From an uncultured Alistipes sp. (GTDB lineage Bacteria; Bacteroidota; Bacteroidia; Bacteroidales; Rikenellaceae): DNA of 64,000 nt. This document shows positions 16,445 to 25,147 of this stretch, one piece after another. The notes beneath the pieces were generated by a model. That model did no database searches. It saw nothing but the letters and a program-made list of their open reading frames with translations, and was not told where the DNA came from. Location: assembly GCA_900768015.1 (NCBI GenBank), contig CAAGBI010000076.1, forward strand, positions 14,210-78,209, written 5' to 3'. How positions within the stretch are numbered: the first letter of the stretch is position 1; each line of letters opens with the position of its first letter. The position numbers were made by a program, and so were the translations under genes.

Positions 16445-17860
16445 ATGAAAAAATCATTACTCTATCTTGGCGTTATGTTAACGCTTTTGATTTCGGTTGT
16501 ATCATGCTCAACAAATGAGCCCGCCCAGGAGTGCCCTCTTGAGCACAAGCCCACAGTTGTGCCAACGCTCTCAATAGAGTTGTTGGAGGTGACATCGAGC
16601 AGTGTTCGATTTACGCTCACTCCAGTTGATGCTACATCTGTGCGATACACCGTTTGTGAAAAGTCAAGCATCCCAGCAGCGGAGTCGCTATTCAGCAAGT
16701 CTTCAGACTTCTATGGCAGAATTGCTGACGCAACAATCACCGAGGAGTACTCGTTCGATGGCCTCGAGATGAATACCGATTATGTTGTTTATGCCGTTGC
16801 GAAGAACGATATAGGCTATTCGGAGTTGGCGTCACAAGCGTTCACTACGCTCATCCCTGAGATGTCGTTTAGCGTAAATATCACCGAGACTAAGCACTCG
16901 AGCATGACATTCGAGGTTACGCTTCAGAATGTTGGCGAGGCTGCATATATGCTTTGTGATGCAGGTGCTACGCCCACAGCGGCTGAGGTGTTGAGCGATG
17001 GCGTGCAGATTGTCGCAGAGGAGGGCAAATTTGTGCATACGCTCACAGAGCTCCAGGTGGCCACAAACTATCAGATTGCAGTTGCGGCATCGGATCTAAC
17101 AATGGGCAATAGCCAGGTTCAGAATATTGAGTTCACCACCGAGAACCGCCCCGCCCCCCGCGTAGGCGATTTCTACTATGCTGATGGTTCGTGGGATTCG
17201 GTGCTCGATGTCGCGGCTAATCCTATTGGTGTGGTCTTCCATGTCGGCAAGCATGCAACCGACAGCGCTTCGTACATGATGAAAGATGGCGAGACAGCAT
17301 TGGGTGAGTTCCACGGTTATGTCGTTGCAGCATGGGATGCTACATACGATGCAGTGAGTGGCTCAAACAATGGCGTAGCATGGGGTAATCAGGGTGTTAC
17401 CGTAGGCACATCTACATCGTTGCAGGACTTTATGGGCTACTCAAACTCTATGAAGGTGCTCGCAGCGGCTAATGGCGCATTGGAGAATAGCTCTTCGGAC
17501 AACTATCCAGCGTTCTACTATGCTATGGTTAAGTACGAGGAGTCATATCCCGCTCCCAGCACATCGTCGGGTTGGTTCATGCCATCGGCATACCAGCTGC
17601 TTTACATGTGGGAGGAGTTCGACCCAACAGATGCGGAGGAGGCTGTAATAGAGAACCAGCTTGCGCTCTTGGCCGAGAGTGGCATGGGTGCTGAGATGTA
17701 TGCTCGCGATAGTGAGTACTGGTCATCTACCGAGCGCAACAATAGCCCCGATATGCAGGTACACTATGTCGTATATGACGAGGCTTCGACAACTCCTGGT
17801 CGCATCGACTACTGGAACAAGCGTAACAACATGCGCGTGCGTGCTATCTTGGCGTTCTAA
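16445..17860 (+). CDS. surface lipoprotein with Fn3-like and Lcl/DUF1566-like domains (1)
   Basis: 471 residues. Lipoprotein signal MKKSLLYLGVMLTLLISVVSC. Two fibronectin-III-like beta domains (about 40-135 and 138-230; LEMNTDYVVYAVAKND and LQVATNYQIAVAASD are their F-G strand regions). The C-terminal part (from PRVGDFYYADGSW at about 238) has TSSGWFMPSAYQLLYMW and SEYWSSTE, as in DUF1566/Lcl and fibrobacter-type major domains. Probably exposed at the cell surface; ligand unknown. The first of three tandem genes. Confidence 0.75.
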   Translation: MKKSLLYLGVMLTLLISVVSCSTNEPAQECPLEHKPTVVPTLSIELLEVTSSSVRFTLTPVDATSVRYTVCEKSSIPAAESLFSKSSDFYGRIADATITEEYSFDGLEMNTDYVVYAVAKNDIGYSELASQAFTTLIPEMSFSVNITETKHSSMTFEVTLQNVGEAAYMLCDAGATPTAAEVLSDGVQIVAEEGKFVHTLTELQVATNYQIAVAASDLTMGNSQVQNIEFTTENRPAPRVGDFYYADGSWDSVLDVAANPIGVVFHVGKHATDSASYMMKDGETALGEFHGYVVAAWDATYDAVSGSNNGVAWGNQGVTVGTSTSLQDFMGYSNSMKVLAAANGALENSSSDNYPAFYYAMVKYEESYPAPSTSSGWFMPSAYQLLYMWEEFDPTDAEEAVIENQLALLAESGMGAEMYARDSEYWSSTERNNSPDMQVHYVVYDEASTTPGRIDYWNKRNNMRVRAILAF

Positions 17861-17925
17861 CAGATTGTGAAATACGGATATAACAAAATAACATTAATCA
17901 AACTTAAAAACTTTTTTTACATCAA

Positions 17926-19077
17926 ATGAAAACTTCTAAACTATTTCAGTTGTTCGTAGTCGCTTTGTCGGCTATGGCATTTGTTGCATGCGAGGAGCCT
18001 ACACCTGTAACCCCAGAAGATGGTGTTGAGCAGCCTACAATTCAGATTGCTACTGGCGAGGCTACCGAGAACACAATCAGCTTTGCAATCACCACTACTA
18101 ATGCGGAGCAGGCTGCATGGGTTGTTATCAAGTCAAGCGAGGCTACACCCGCTGCGCTTAGCGTATTGCAGCACGGTACAGCTATCGAGTGCAACGCGAG
18201 CGTTGATTGCACTGCAAAGAAGCTCAATGCCGAGACTGAGTATAAGATTGTAGTTGCTGTTATGAATAGCAAGTATGTTTCAATGTCTGAGGCTACAATG
18301 ACAACTCTCGAGTTTGTCGCACCCGATCCAGACGAGGTCGTAGAGCCACGCGTCGGTGACATCTACTATAGCGATGGTACATGGAGCACAGAGCTCGATG
18401 ACAATAAGACTCCTATTGGTGTTGTCTTCTGCTTGGGCGCTGGTAAGGGCGATGCAGCAAGCTTGTACACAACCAAGGGTGGCGAGCAGATGACCGAGAT
18501 TAAGGGTTATGTTGTGGCGCTTGTTGATGCAACAAAGGGTGTAAACGACGACGAGGGTGTTGTATGGAGCTTCTATGATGGTTGGTACAATGGTGCTGGC
18601 TGCTCAAGCGAGGTTGATGACTTCCTTGGCTACTCTAACACTGCTGCCATCAAGCAGGCTGCCTTGCGTGAGGATTGCCCCGCAGGTGAGTTCAATGGTA
18701 CAGATCTGAGCTTCCCCGCAGCATGGTATGCAAGCGATGGCTATGAGCTTATGGCTCCATCACCCAAGGCTTCATCAGGTTGGTATTTGCCATCAATCTA
18801 TCAGTTTGATTACCTCTGGAACAAGACATACTTCAACGACGGTAATATGTTGGCAAGCGTAGAGGATACGCTCGTTATGCTTAGCGAGCTTGGCTATGCT
18901 GATGAGATGTATGTTGTTGATAGCGAGTACTGGTCTTCAACCGAGAAGTATGATTCATATGGTGACTCAAGCGTTGCTTACTACTTCTGCTTCGATAAGG
19001 CTATGTACCAGCCTGGTTTCGGAACTCACCTCAACAAGTATTGGGCTGTGCGCGTTCGCTCTATGTTGACTTTCTAA
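17926..19077 (+). CDS. surface lipoprotein with Fn3-like and Lcl/DUF1566-like domains (2)
   Basis: 383 residues, paralogue of the preceding gene with one Fn3-like domain instead of two. Signal MKTSKLFQLFVVALSAMAFVAC. The C-terminal domain starts at PRVGDIYYSDGTWSTELDD and has SSGWYLPSIYQFDYLW, SEYWSST and a final AVRVRSMLTF that matches MRVRAILAF of gene 1. 65 bp separate the two, with no promoter box, so cotranscription is likely. The copy suggests duplication followed by loss or gain of one Fn3-like unit. Confidence 0.75.
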   Translation: MKTSKLFQLFVVALSAMAFVACEEPTPVTPEDGVEQPTIQIATGEATENTISFAITTTNAEQAAWVVIKSSEATPAALSVLQHGTAIECNASVDCTAKKLNAETEYKIVVAVMNSKYVSMSEATMTTLEFVAPDPDEVVEPRVGDIYYSDGTWSTELDDNKTPIGVVFCLGAGKGDAASLYTTKGGEQMTEIKGYVVALVDATKGVNDDEGVVWSFYDGWYNGAGCSSEVDDFLGYSNTAAIKQAALREDCPAGEFNGTDLSFPAAWYASDGYELMAPSPKASSGWYLPSIYQFDYLWNKTYFNDGNMLASVEDTLVMLSELGYADEMYVVDSEYWSSTEKYDSYGDSSVAYYFCFDKAMYQPGFGTHLNKYWAVRVRSMLTF

Positions 19078-19107
19078 TATGTTGGTAATAAAATATATTC
19101 CCAGTTT

Positions 19108-20454
19108 ATGAAAAAAATCTTGAAATTTGCGGTGCTTCCACTCTTTGCACTCGCAGCACTTGTGGCTTGTGATGAGCCCACTCCCGATAATCCTACACCC
19201 GAGCCCCCAACACCCGATGAGGAGGAGATGTTCGAGATTACTGTGTCGAATGTGGCTACAACATCTGCATGGCTTGAGATTAAGCCCAAGGATAAGAGCA
19301 TGAGCTACTACTTCGACCTTATTCCCGAGGAGGATTACGAGGCAAGCAACGGTAATGTGGGTGCATTCTTCGAGGAGATCGTAACCTACTACCAGACAAT
19401 GTATCCCTCTATTGATTTGACAATGTTCTTGCCCAACCTTCTCTCTGTAGGCGACGCCTCTGACTCTGTGTCTGGTCTTGTGCCTAACACCACTTACTAT
19501 GCCTACGCAGTAGAGGTTAACCCATCGACTGGTAAGGCTGGTGAGAACTGGAGCGTTGTGAAGTTTACCTCTTTGGAGGGCGGTAATCCTGCTGAGTGTA
19601 CATTCGAGTTTACTGTGCGCAATGTCTTTGCTACTGAGGTGGAGTTCTCAATCACCCCATCTGATGAGTCTATCGCATATTGGTATGCTGTGACATCTGT
19701 TGATGGTTATCCTGGTGATGCACTTCTTCAGGCCGAGGTAAAGGAGCTTATCGACCAGTATGCTGCTGAGAACAATAAAACTCTTGAGGAGATAATGCCT
19801 CGTTTGGTGATGCGTGGTCCTGTCGATGATACATGGTTCGAGTTGGAGCGTGCTACATCATACTATATCTATGCTTACGCTATGGATGAACAGGGTAATG
19901 CCGCAGGTCCTATCTATAAGGAGCTCTTCACAACTTTGGACACAGACATCTCAAGCGCAGCTATCGCTATGACATGCAAGATTTTCGATGGCGATGCGTT
20001 GTATGCTTATGATAGCGAGAAGTTCAAGGATGTTCAGGGTCGCGCCGTCGTGCAGTGCGAGGCTACGCCTAACGACTCTGCATACTACTGGCTTATGATG
20101 CTTGCTAATGGTGACTTCACCGATGCCACTATCTATCCTGATGACGCTACCATCAATGCTATGCTTGAGGCTGGTGGCCAGTTCAACCAGTTGGTAACAC
20201 ACTACTACGCTAACTGGGATGCAACTGCTACATTGTTGGGCTTTGCAGCTGATTACAACATGATTTATGGTCCTTTGAGCCGTAATCTCATCTCTATCAC
20301 AAAGGATAACTGCGCATCAATTAGCGAGTATCGCGAGAATGAGGCATCGCCATATTCTCAGACTATGAGCCTCGCACCCGCGTGTGTTAGCTCAGTAGTT
20401 GATACTAAGGCTAAGAGCAACGCTACAAAGGCTGGTTTCCGTGCAAATCGATAG
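19108..20454 (+). CDS. surface lipoprotein with Fn3-like domains (3)
   Basis: 448 residues. Signal MKKILKFAVLPLFALAALVAC followed by a Pro/Thr/Glu linker (PTPDNPTPEPPTPDEEE). Two Fn3-like domains of about 120 residues (FEITVSNVATTSAWLEIKP and FEFTVRNVFATEVEFSITP mark their first strands). The C-terminal 150 residues are unlike those of genes 1 and 2 and lack the WSSTE domain. 30 bp after gene 2 and probably in the same transcript, ended by the strong hairpin at 20478. Confidence 0.72.
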   Translation: MKKILKFAVLPLFALAALVACDEPTPDNPTPEPPTPDEEEMFEITVSNVATTSAWLEIKPKDKSMSYYFDLIPEEDYEASNGNVGAFFEEIVTYYQTMYPSIDLTMFLPNLLSVGDASDSVSGLVPNTTYYAYAVEVNPSTGKAGENWSVVKFTSLEGGNPAECTFEFTVRNVFATEVEFSITPSDESIAYWYAVTSVDGYPGDALLQAEVKELIDQYAAENNKTLEEIMPRLVMRGPVDDTWFELERATSYYIYAYAMDEQGNAAGPIYKELFTTLDTDISSAAIAMTCKIFDGDALYAYDSEKFKDVQGRAVVQCEATPNDSAYYWLMMLANGDFTDATIYPDDATINAMLEAGGQFNQLVTHYYANWDATATLLGFAADYNMIYGPLSRNLISITKDNCASISEYRENEASPYSQTMSLAPACVSSVVDTKAKSNATKAGFRANR

Positions 20455-20477
20455 ATAGCCTATCAGCTTTCAAACAG

Positions 20478-20516
20478 AGCGACCCACAGTCATATAGGCT
20501 GTGGGTCGCTTCTTGT
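20478..20516 (+). terminator. terminator of the lipoprotein cluster
   Basis: AGCGACCCACAG pairs perfectly with CTGTGGGTCGCT (12 bp) and is followed by TCTTGTTTTG. Confidence 0.85.
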
Positions 20517-20594
20517 TTTGTGTTACCTAAGCTCTAATGCTTAAACCGTTACATGCTATTAGTCTCAGTATAGATTAGATATTTCTCAGTGAGG

Positions 20595-20756
20595 TTACTC
20601 CTCCACCTCGAAGACCTCCTTGCCGAGGCCGCAGAGGGGACAGGTCCAATCCTCGGGTACATCCTCCCATGCTGTGCCTGCGGGTACGCCATTCTCGGGA
20701 TCGCCTACCTCAGGGTCGTAGACATAGTGACATGCTGTGCATACATACTTTTTCAT
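20595..20756 (-). CDS. rubredoxin
   Basis: A 53-residue reading frame on the minus strand: [15 protein letters not shown] at the start, [17 protein letters not shown] near the end. The two C-x2-C pairs (C6/C9 and C39/C42) that bind one Fe, the conserved aromatic core (Y4, Y11, Y13, W30, W37) and the Asp/Gly/Pro loop are all present. Small cytoplasmic electron carrier, often serving oxygen or peroxide reduction in anaerobes. Too short for common ORF cut-offs, so easily missed. No clear -7 box seen upstream. Confidence 0.96.
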   Translation of the reverse strand: MKKYVCTACHYVYDPEVGDPENGVPAGTAWEDVPEDWTCPLCGLGKEVFEVEE

Positions 20757-20860
20757 GTTGTCAAAATTTTAAGGGTTATACTTTATACCTATATTTATTA
20801 TAGGGGGTTGATTATTCTTCGAGCGTAGTGCAAATAGCGCACCATCGTCTCGCTGCGAAC

Positions 20861-20895
20861 AAAAAAGAGCATCCAACCCAATGGCTGAATGCTCT
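20861..20895 (-). terminator. terminator after secG
   Basis: Minus strand: AGAGCAT pairs with ATGCTCT across a 16-base loop, followed by TTTTT. It ends the operon that begins near 24407. Confidence 0.7.
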
Positions 20896-20916
20896 ATAGT
20901 AGTTTGTGAGTGGGGA

Positions 20917-21312
20917 TTACTCCTGAGTCTCAGCCTCAGCCTCAGTTGCAACCTCCTCAGTAGTTGTGTTAGCATCAGCCTCTGCTGCGAACTCTGTCAT
21001 CTCCTCAGCCTCTGCGCTCTCGATGCCAAGCTCCTTCATAGCCTGCTTAACCTCAGAAGTCGCGGTCTTAGTGCTCTCAGCCACCTTGTCGCCCTTGCCA
21101 GCGAAAACAACTGAAAGGAGTGTGAAGATAACAACAGCGGCAATCATAGCCCATGTGAACTTCTCGAGGAAGTCTGATGTCTGACGAACGCCCATAGTCT
21201 GGTTTGCAGCGCCGAAGTTAGCAGCCATGCCGCTCTTGGGGCTCTGAACCAACACTGCAAGTATCAAAAGGATACTTGCGATAACAATCATAATAATGCA
21301 AAAGTTAAACAT
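20917..21312 (-). CDS. secG: protein translocase subunit SecG
   Basis: 131 residues with two membrane helices (about 2-21 and 52-69) joined by VLVQSPKSGMAANFGAANQTMGVRQTSDFLEK, the SecG loop. The C-terminal ~60 residues are acidic low complexity (E, A, T, V), much longer than in E. coli SecG. SecG assists SecYE in export. It follows the TPR gene by 28 bp; ends the envelope operon. Confidence 0.93.
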   Translation of the reverse strand: MFNFCIIMIVIASILLILAVLVQSPKSGMAANFGAANQTMGVRQTSDFLEKFTWAMIAAVVIFTLLSVVFAGKGDKVAESTKTATSEVKQAMKELGIESAEAEEMTEFAAEADANTTTEEVATEAEAETQE

Positions 21313-21340
21313 ACTTGTTATTTTATTTAATTATTTTTCT

Positions 21341-21811
21341 CTATTTTCTATCTTTCTTACCCTCGATCTCGTCGATAAGTCCCGCAAAGTAAATACTTTT
21401 TTCTGAATTTAGCAAACTTAATTTGCGATATATCGCTATTGCCTCGCTATATAGCCCCTGATTTTTGTAAATTTCTGCCAAATCCTCGCTTATCATGTCG
21501 TCATCCTCCTCGATTTCCACCTTCGCGAGGTCCTCCGCTGCGCCCTCCTCCGCTACGATGCGGTAGTCGCTACGCTTGAGGAAGCGGTCTATAATGTCGT
21601 CGGTCGTGAGGTGGGTCAATCGCGCGGCATCTATGGTGCGTCGTGCGATGAGTGCCGTGGGGTGTAGCATGGCTATAAGGCGCGTTGCCTCATCCTGCTC
21701 CTTGTGGCTCTGCTTGCGCGCAAGGCTCAGGCGTGCTGCGCTCCACCATGGGTAGCGTGCAACCGCCGCCTCGATGTCGCCTATGTTGATATGGTTGTCT
21801 CTAATCTCCAT
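21341..21811 (-). CDS. TPR-like conserved protein of the lptE-secG operon
   Basis: 156 residues. The C-terminal 50 (DLAEIYKNQGLYSEAIAIYRKLSLLNSEKSIYFAGLIDEIE) is a TPR hairpin; the N-terminal half is helical with no motif I know and an acidic stretch EIEEDDDMISED between. No signal peptide, so cytoplasmic. The same gene type commonly sits between lptE and secG in Bacteroidales; function unknown. Confidence 0.75.
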   Translation of the reverse strand: MEIRDNHINIGDIEAAVARYPWWSAARLSLARKQSHKEQDEATRLIAMLHPTALIARRTIDAARLTHLTTDDIIDRFLKRSDYRIVAEEGAAEDLAKVEIEEDDDMISEDLAEIYKNQGLYSEAIAIYRKLSLLNSEKSIYFAGLIDEIEGKKDRK

Positions 21812-21823
21812 AATCGCTACTCG

Positions 21824-22354
21824 CTACCAGTTTCCGGCTGCTGCCATGTAGATGTCGTTCACGAGGTCCTCGACAATCTCCTCGATAAGCTGGTCCTGCA
21901 CATCCACCAAGAGCTGTGAGGCGTCATAGTCGGCATACGACGAGAAGGTCTTGGCGTTGAACGATGTAGTCTGATCTACGGCATTCTGGAAGCTTACCTT
22001 CACGGTGATTGTGAGGCGGTTCTGCAAGGCGTAGTCGCCACTCGACACCGAAGCTGTTGTAGATGAGTAGTTAGTAATCTCGCCCTCGAATGCGAAGTCG
22101 CCGCCCTCCTCAACCTGCTGCAGGCGTGTCTGGCGTGAGAACTTGTCGCGTAGGCCCTCGGTCAATACATTGCTAAGGGTTGGTGCAACCATGGGAGCGT
22201 TGTTCGGGAAGTATGCCACCGAGAATGTCTTGGCCTCGGGAGGGATAGAGCCGCCCGAGAGGTTGTATGTGACCTTGTATCCGCAACTGCTTGTTACGCA
22301 GAGCGATACGATGGTAATTACTGTGATTGCAAAGAGTGAAATGAGTCTTCTCAT
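21824..22354 (-). CDS. lptE: LPS assembly lipoprotein LptE
   Basis: 176 residues. Signal ending VSLCVTSSC-G-Y-K (lipobox TSSC), then the LptE-typical start Y-N-L-S-G-G-S-I and FSVAYFPNNAPMVAPTLSNVLTEGLRDKF. The rest is an alpha/beta sandwich with a C-terminal helix. LptE plugs the LptD barrel for LPS insertion in the outer membrane. Six bases after the regulator gene. Confidence 0.87.
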   Translation of the reverse strand: MRRLISLFAITVITIVSLCVTSSCGYKVTYNLSGGSIPPEAKTFSVAYFPNNAPMVAPTLSNVLTEGLRDKFSRQTRLQQVEEGGDFAFEGEITNYSSTTASVSSGDYALQNRLTITVKVSFQNAVDQTTSFNAKTFSSYADYDASQLLVDVQDQLIEEIVEDLVNDIYMAAAGNW

Positions 22355-22359
22355 AGAGT

Positions 22360-23586
22360 TTATAGCTTTGTGTCGTCGTCAATTCCTAACGCCTTCATGC
22401 GGCGATATAGTGTGCGCTCCGAGATGAAGAGCTCGCGTGCAGCATCCTTGCGGCGGTAGCCATGCTTCTGCAATGCCTGGATTATCTGCTCGCGCTGCAC
22501 ATCCTCCTTCGTAAGCTCCTGCATAGGCTCCTCGCTCTCCTCCTCCACTTCGTCGTAGTCGTAGTTTAGGTCGTTAGTGGGGTGGGCGGGCAGTGCTATG
22601 ATGTCGTCGCGGCGCTCTTGGGGTGCGCTGTGTGCCACATTGCCACGCATAGCCTCCATCATCATGCGCTTGAGGTCGTTGATGTCGCTGCGCATGTCGA
22701 AGAGTATCTTGTAGAGCAACTCGCGCTCGGTGTTCATGCTCTCGTAGTTGGCGTTGTCCGTGTTGCCGCCCACGGTGCGCACCGAGTAACCCTCATTGGG
22801 GAGGTAGCGGCCGAGAATCTCGGCTGTGATGTTGCGGCTCTGCTCGATTGCCGAAATCTGCTCTGCCACATTCTTCAGCTGGCGGATGTTGCCTCGCCAG
22901 TGGTGGCCCTCGAGCATGGCGCGTGCACCCTCGTCGAGGGTTATGGCGGGCATGTTGTACTGCAATGCCACATCGCTTGCGAACTTGCGGAAGAGGAGGT
23001 ATATGTCGCCTCGGCGCTCACGCAATGGTGGCACTACGATGGGCACGGTGTTGAGACGGTAGTACAAATCCTCGCGGAAGCGACCCTCGGCAATAGCCTG
23101 CAGTAGGTCGTTGTTTGTTGCTGCCACCACGCGCACATTTGTCTTCTGCACCTTTGTCGAGCCCACGCGCATGAATTCGCCAGTCTGCAACACGCGCAGT
23201 AGGCGCACCTGTGTCGATATGGGCAACTCGCCCACCTCATCGAGGAAGATGGTGCCTCCGTCGGCCTCCTCAAAATAGCCCTTACGGCTCTCGATAGCGC
23301 CCGTAAATGAACCCTTCTCGTGGCCAAAGAGTTCGGAGTCTATCGTGCCCTCGGGTATGGCGCCGCAGTTCACGGGGATATACTTCTTATGCTTGCGTGC
23401 CGAGTAGGCGTGTATAACTTGTGGGAAGAACTCCTTACCCACGCCACTCTCTCCAGTCACCAATACCGAGAGGTCGGTGGGTGCTACGCGCATCGCCACC
23501 TCGAGCGCCGTGTTGAGCGCGGGGGTGTTGCCTATGATGCCGAAGCGTTGCTTTACCGTGAGTAGATCGTTTGCTGTCATCTGCAT
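22360..23586 (-). CDS. sigma-54-dependent transcriptional activator without receiver domain
   Basis: 408 residues. The AAA+ domain starts near residue 12: Walker A GESGVGKE, the sigma-54 contact loop GSFTGA (usual form GAFTGA), Walker B TIFLDEVGELP, and RFREDLYYRLNTVPI. A Fis-type helix-turn-helix ends the protein (REQIIQALQKHGYRRKDAARELFISERTLYRRMKALG). There is no N-terminal sensor or receiver domain, so control must come through expression or partner proteins. The linker of about 100 residues between the two parts is low in conservation signs. Head of the lptE-secG gene group. Confidence 0.9.
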   Translation of the reverse strand: MQMTANDLLTVKQRFGIIGNTPALNTALEVAMRVAPTDLSVLVTGESGVGKEFFPQVIHAYSARKHKKYIPVNCGAIPEGTIDSELFGHEKGSFTGAIESRKGYFEEADGGTIFLDEVGELPISTQVRLLRVLQTGEFMRVGSTKVQKTNVRVVAATNNDLLQAIAEGRFREDLYYRLNTVPIVVPPLRERRGDIYLLFRKFASDVALQYNMPAITLDEGARAMLEGHHWRGNIRQLKNVAEQISAIEQSRNITAEILGRYLPNEGYSVRTVGGNTDNANYESMNTERELLYKILFDMRSDINDLKRMMMEAMRGNVAHSAPQERRDDIIALPAHPTNDLNYDYDEVEEESEEPMQELTKEDVQREQIIQALQKHGYRRKDAARELFISERTLYRRMKALGIDDDTKL

Positions 23587-23594
23587 AGACTTTT

Positions 23595-24407
23595 TTACTC
23601 GTTGATAATCTCTTGTGGTGTTACTATTGTTGCGGGGAGCATCTCCTCTGTTGTGTTAGCCGTGTTGAGCGAGTCGATTGCGGGGAGCGTATCAAGAAGC
23701 GTTGTGTCGCTTGCGATGACTGCCTCGACAATGTTCGCGGGTGGTGGTGTCAAGTTTGTTGTGCGTGGCCAGAGTATGTATGCCGCGCCACCGATGATTA
23801 TGGCAAGGAGCAGCACTATAATCCAACCTTTGCCTCCGCCGTGCACTCTCTTGACGGGTCTCATCTCGTCGCGCTTTTTATTTTTGCGGCTGTCGTACTT
23901 CAGGCCACGAAGATAGGCATCGGGCTTGCCGAGTGTCAGGGTCTCCTCCTCGCTCTTGGTGTTGCGTGTTGCGCTCTTTGTGGCTGCGGGGCGTGCGGCA
24001 TAGGGGGCGGGTTTTACCTCCTGTCGGGGTGGCATGCGCCTCTGTATTATCTCCACGGGGGGCTTGATGTTGCCTCCGATTACTCGCGTTTGTGATACGG
24101 GTGTGAAGGTTATGGTGTTGTTTATGTTGGCGCTAAACTCGCCCAACCCCTCAATCTTTGTGTTGCCCTCAACGCTTACGGCGTGGCGTATCTCGAACAC
24201 GAAGCGGTCGATAGCGCCATTGGCCTCGAGCTCGCGCATTCCCGCTGCCATGAGCAGCGAGCGCAATACACCATCGTCGCCACGCATGAGGTCCGAGAAG
24301 ACGATGCTTCCCGACGACTGCTTGACGATGAATGTGCCTAACTTGGGCACACAGAGTCGCTTGTTGTGCTTGAGGTACTCTACAATTATGTTGGTTATAA
24401 TCTCCAC
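23595..24407 (-). CDS. HU-like (CCDC81-type) domain membrane protein
   Basis: 270 residues when started at the GTG at 24407. The frame stays open up to an ATG at 24497, but the promoter box (24432-24439) lies between the two, so the GTG is preferred. N-terminal part (IIVEYLKHNKRLCVPKLGTFIV) is the HU-CCDC81-type domain seen in Bacteroidota; a basic region RKNKKRDEMRPVKRVHGGGKG precedes one membrane helix (WIIVLLLAIIIGGAAYILW) and the C-terminal ~50 residues would be periplasmic. In related proteins a SPOR domain follows the helix; none is visible here. Possibly links a DNA-like or HU-like cytoplasmic domain to the envelope. Confidence 0.7.
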   Translation of the reverse strand: MEIITNIIVEYLKHNKRLCVPKLGTFIVKQSSGSIVFSDLMRGDDGVLRSLLMAAGMRELEANGAIDRFVFEIRHAVSVEGNTKIEGLGEFSANINNTITFTPVSQTRVIGGNIKPPVEIIQRRMPPRQEVKPAPYAARPAATKSATRNTKSEEETLTLGKPDAYLRGLKYDSRKNKKRDEMRPVKRVHGGGKGWIIVLLLAIIIGGAAYILWPRTTNLTPPPANIVEAVIASDTTLLDTLPAIDSLNTANTTEEMLPATIVTPQEIINE

Positions 24408-24431
24408 GCGTGCGTACGATAAATAATCGCG

Positions 24432-24439
24432 CAAAGGTA
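24432..24439 (-). promoter_or_regulatory. -7 promoter element of the HU-like/sigma54/lptE/TPR/secG operon
   Basis: Minus-strand TACCTTTG, 24 bp before the GTG start at 24407. Its position rules against the upstream ATG at 24497. Confidence 0.65.
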
Positions 24440-24529
24440 CGAAAAAAATATTAATTACGGAATTGCTGGTGGCTAAAATAGCCGAAAATTGTAGCACCTT
24501 TGACCATTCGTCTTAGCCCGATGGTGTTG

Positions 24530-24976
24530 CTACATGCGGGGAAAATGGTTGATGGGGGAGTAGCTGCCATCCTCATTGTGGGCGTAGCAGTAGGTCGTAA
24601 GGCCGTTGGTTATCACCACATAGCGGCACTTCAAGATGGAGTTGTAGCGCACCACCTGCGCCAATACCTCGTTGTCTACCTTGATGTTAGGCTCTTTGCA
24701 CTCCACGACGATGTGGGGCTCTCCCGCGCTGTCCACAGCCACGATGTCGGCGCGCTGTGCCATGCCGTTAATCTCCACGGGGTACTCCTCAATAATCTGC
24801 TGGGGCTGGATGTTGCACGCGGCAAGCATATACTCCACAACATGACGGCGCACCCACTCCTCGGGCGTAAGCACGAGCCACTTGCCACGCACGCGGTCGA
24901 AGACCTCGGTGCGGCAACACTCACCGCGGCGTGCGCGAAGGTGTATGGGCGGGAAGTTTAGCTTTGGGTACTCCAT
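24530..24976 (-). CDS. type I restriction HsdR N-terminal-like nuclease domain protein
   Basis: 148 residues from the ATG at 24976 (MEYPKLNFPPIHLRARRG); an ATG at 25066 in frame lies upstream of the promoter box. The fold is the HsdR-N/PD-(D/E)XK type: QRADIVAVDSAGEPHIVVECKEPN holds the D...E-x-K nuclease triad (D in RADIVA, E and K in VECKE), and VLAQVVRYNSILKCRYVVITNG the trailing Gln/Tyr helix. Single-domain stand-alone versions are common in Bacteroidales housekeeping contexts; there is no HsdS/HsdM here. Function unknown. Confidence 0.82.
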   Translation of the reverse strand: MEYPKLNFPPIHLRARRGECCRTEVFDRVRGKWLVLTPEEWVRRHVVEYMLAACNIQPQQIIEEYPVEINGMAQRADIVAVDSAGEPHIVVECKEPNIKVDNEVLAQVVRYNSILKCRYVVITNGLTTYCYAHNEDGSYSPINHFPRM

Positions 24977-24993
24977 GTGTGAAATGTTTGTGG

Positions 24994-25001
24994 CAAAGGT
25001 A
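24994..25001 (-). promoter_or_regulatory. -7 promoter element of the HsdR-N-like gene
   Basis: Minus-strand TACCTTTG, 17 bp before the preferred ATG. Confidence 0.65.
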
Positions 25002-25113
25002 TGTAAAAAAAATGTTGCGCGCAAGTCTTGACAATATTGGATGGTTTTGGTGCTAAAGTGGTCCAAATCGTGAGGTATCTAAAAATGCTATTTTTTATTT
25101 TCTCGAAAATCAC

Positions 25114-25121
25114 TATATTTG
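25114..25121 (+). promoter_or_regulatory. -7 promoter element for the C_GCAxxG_C_C gene
   Basis: TATATTTG, 26 bp before the ATG at 25148; rules out the earlier in-frame ATG at 25028. Confidence 0.65.
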
Positions 25122-25147
25122 CCAAATTATTGAAATCTATTTGTGCA

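Noticed and set aside
20589..20828. Plus-strand ORF over the rubredoxin region
   Set aside because: The minus strand codes for a complete rubredoxin with both Cys pairs.
24408..24497. ATG start at 24497 for the HU-like protein
   Set aside because: The promoter box at 24432-24439 lies downstream of it; the GTG at 24407 also starts the domain homology.
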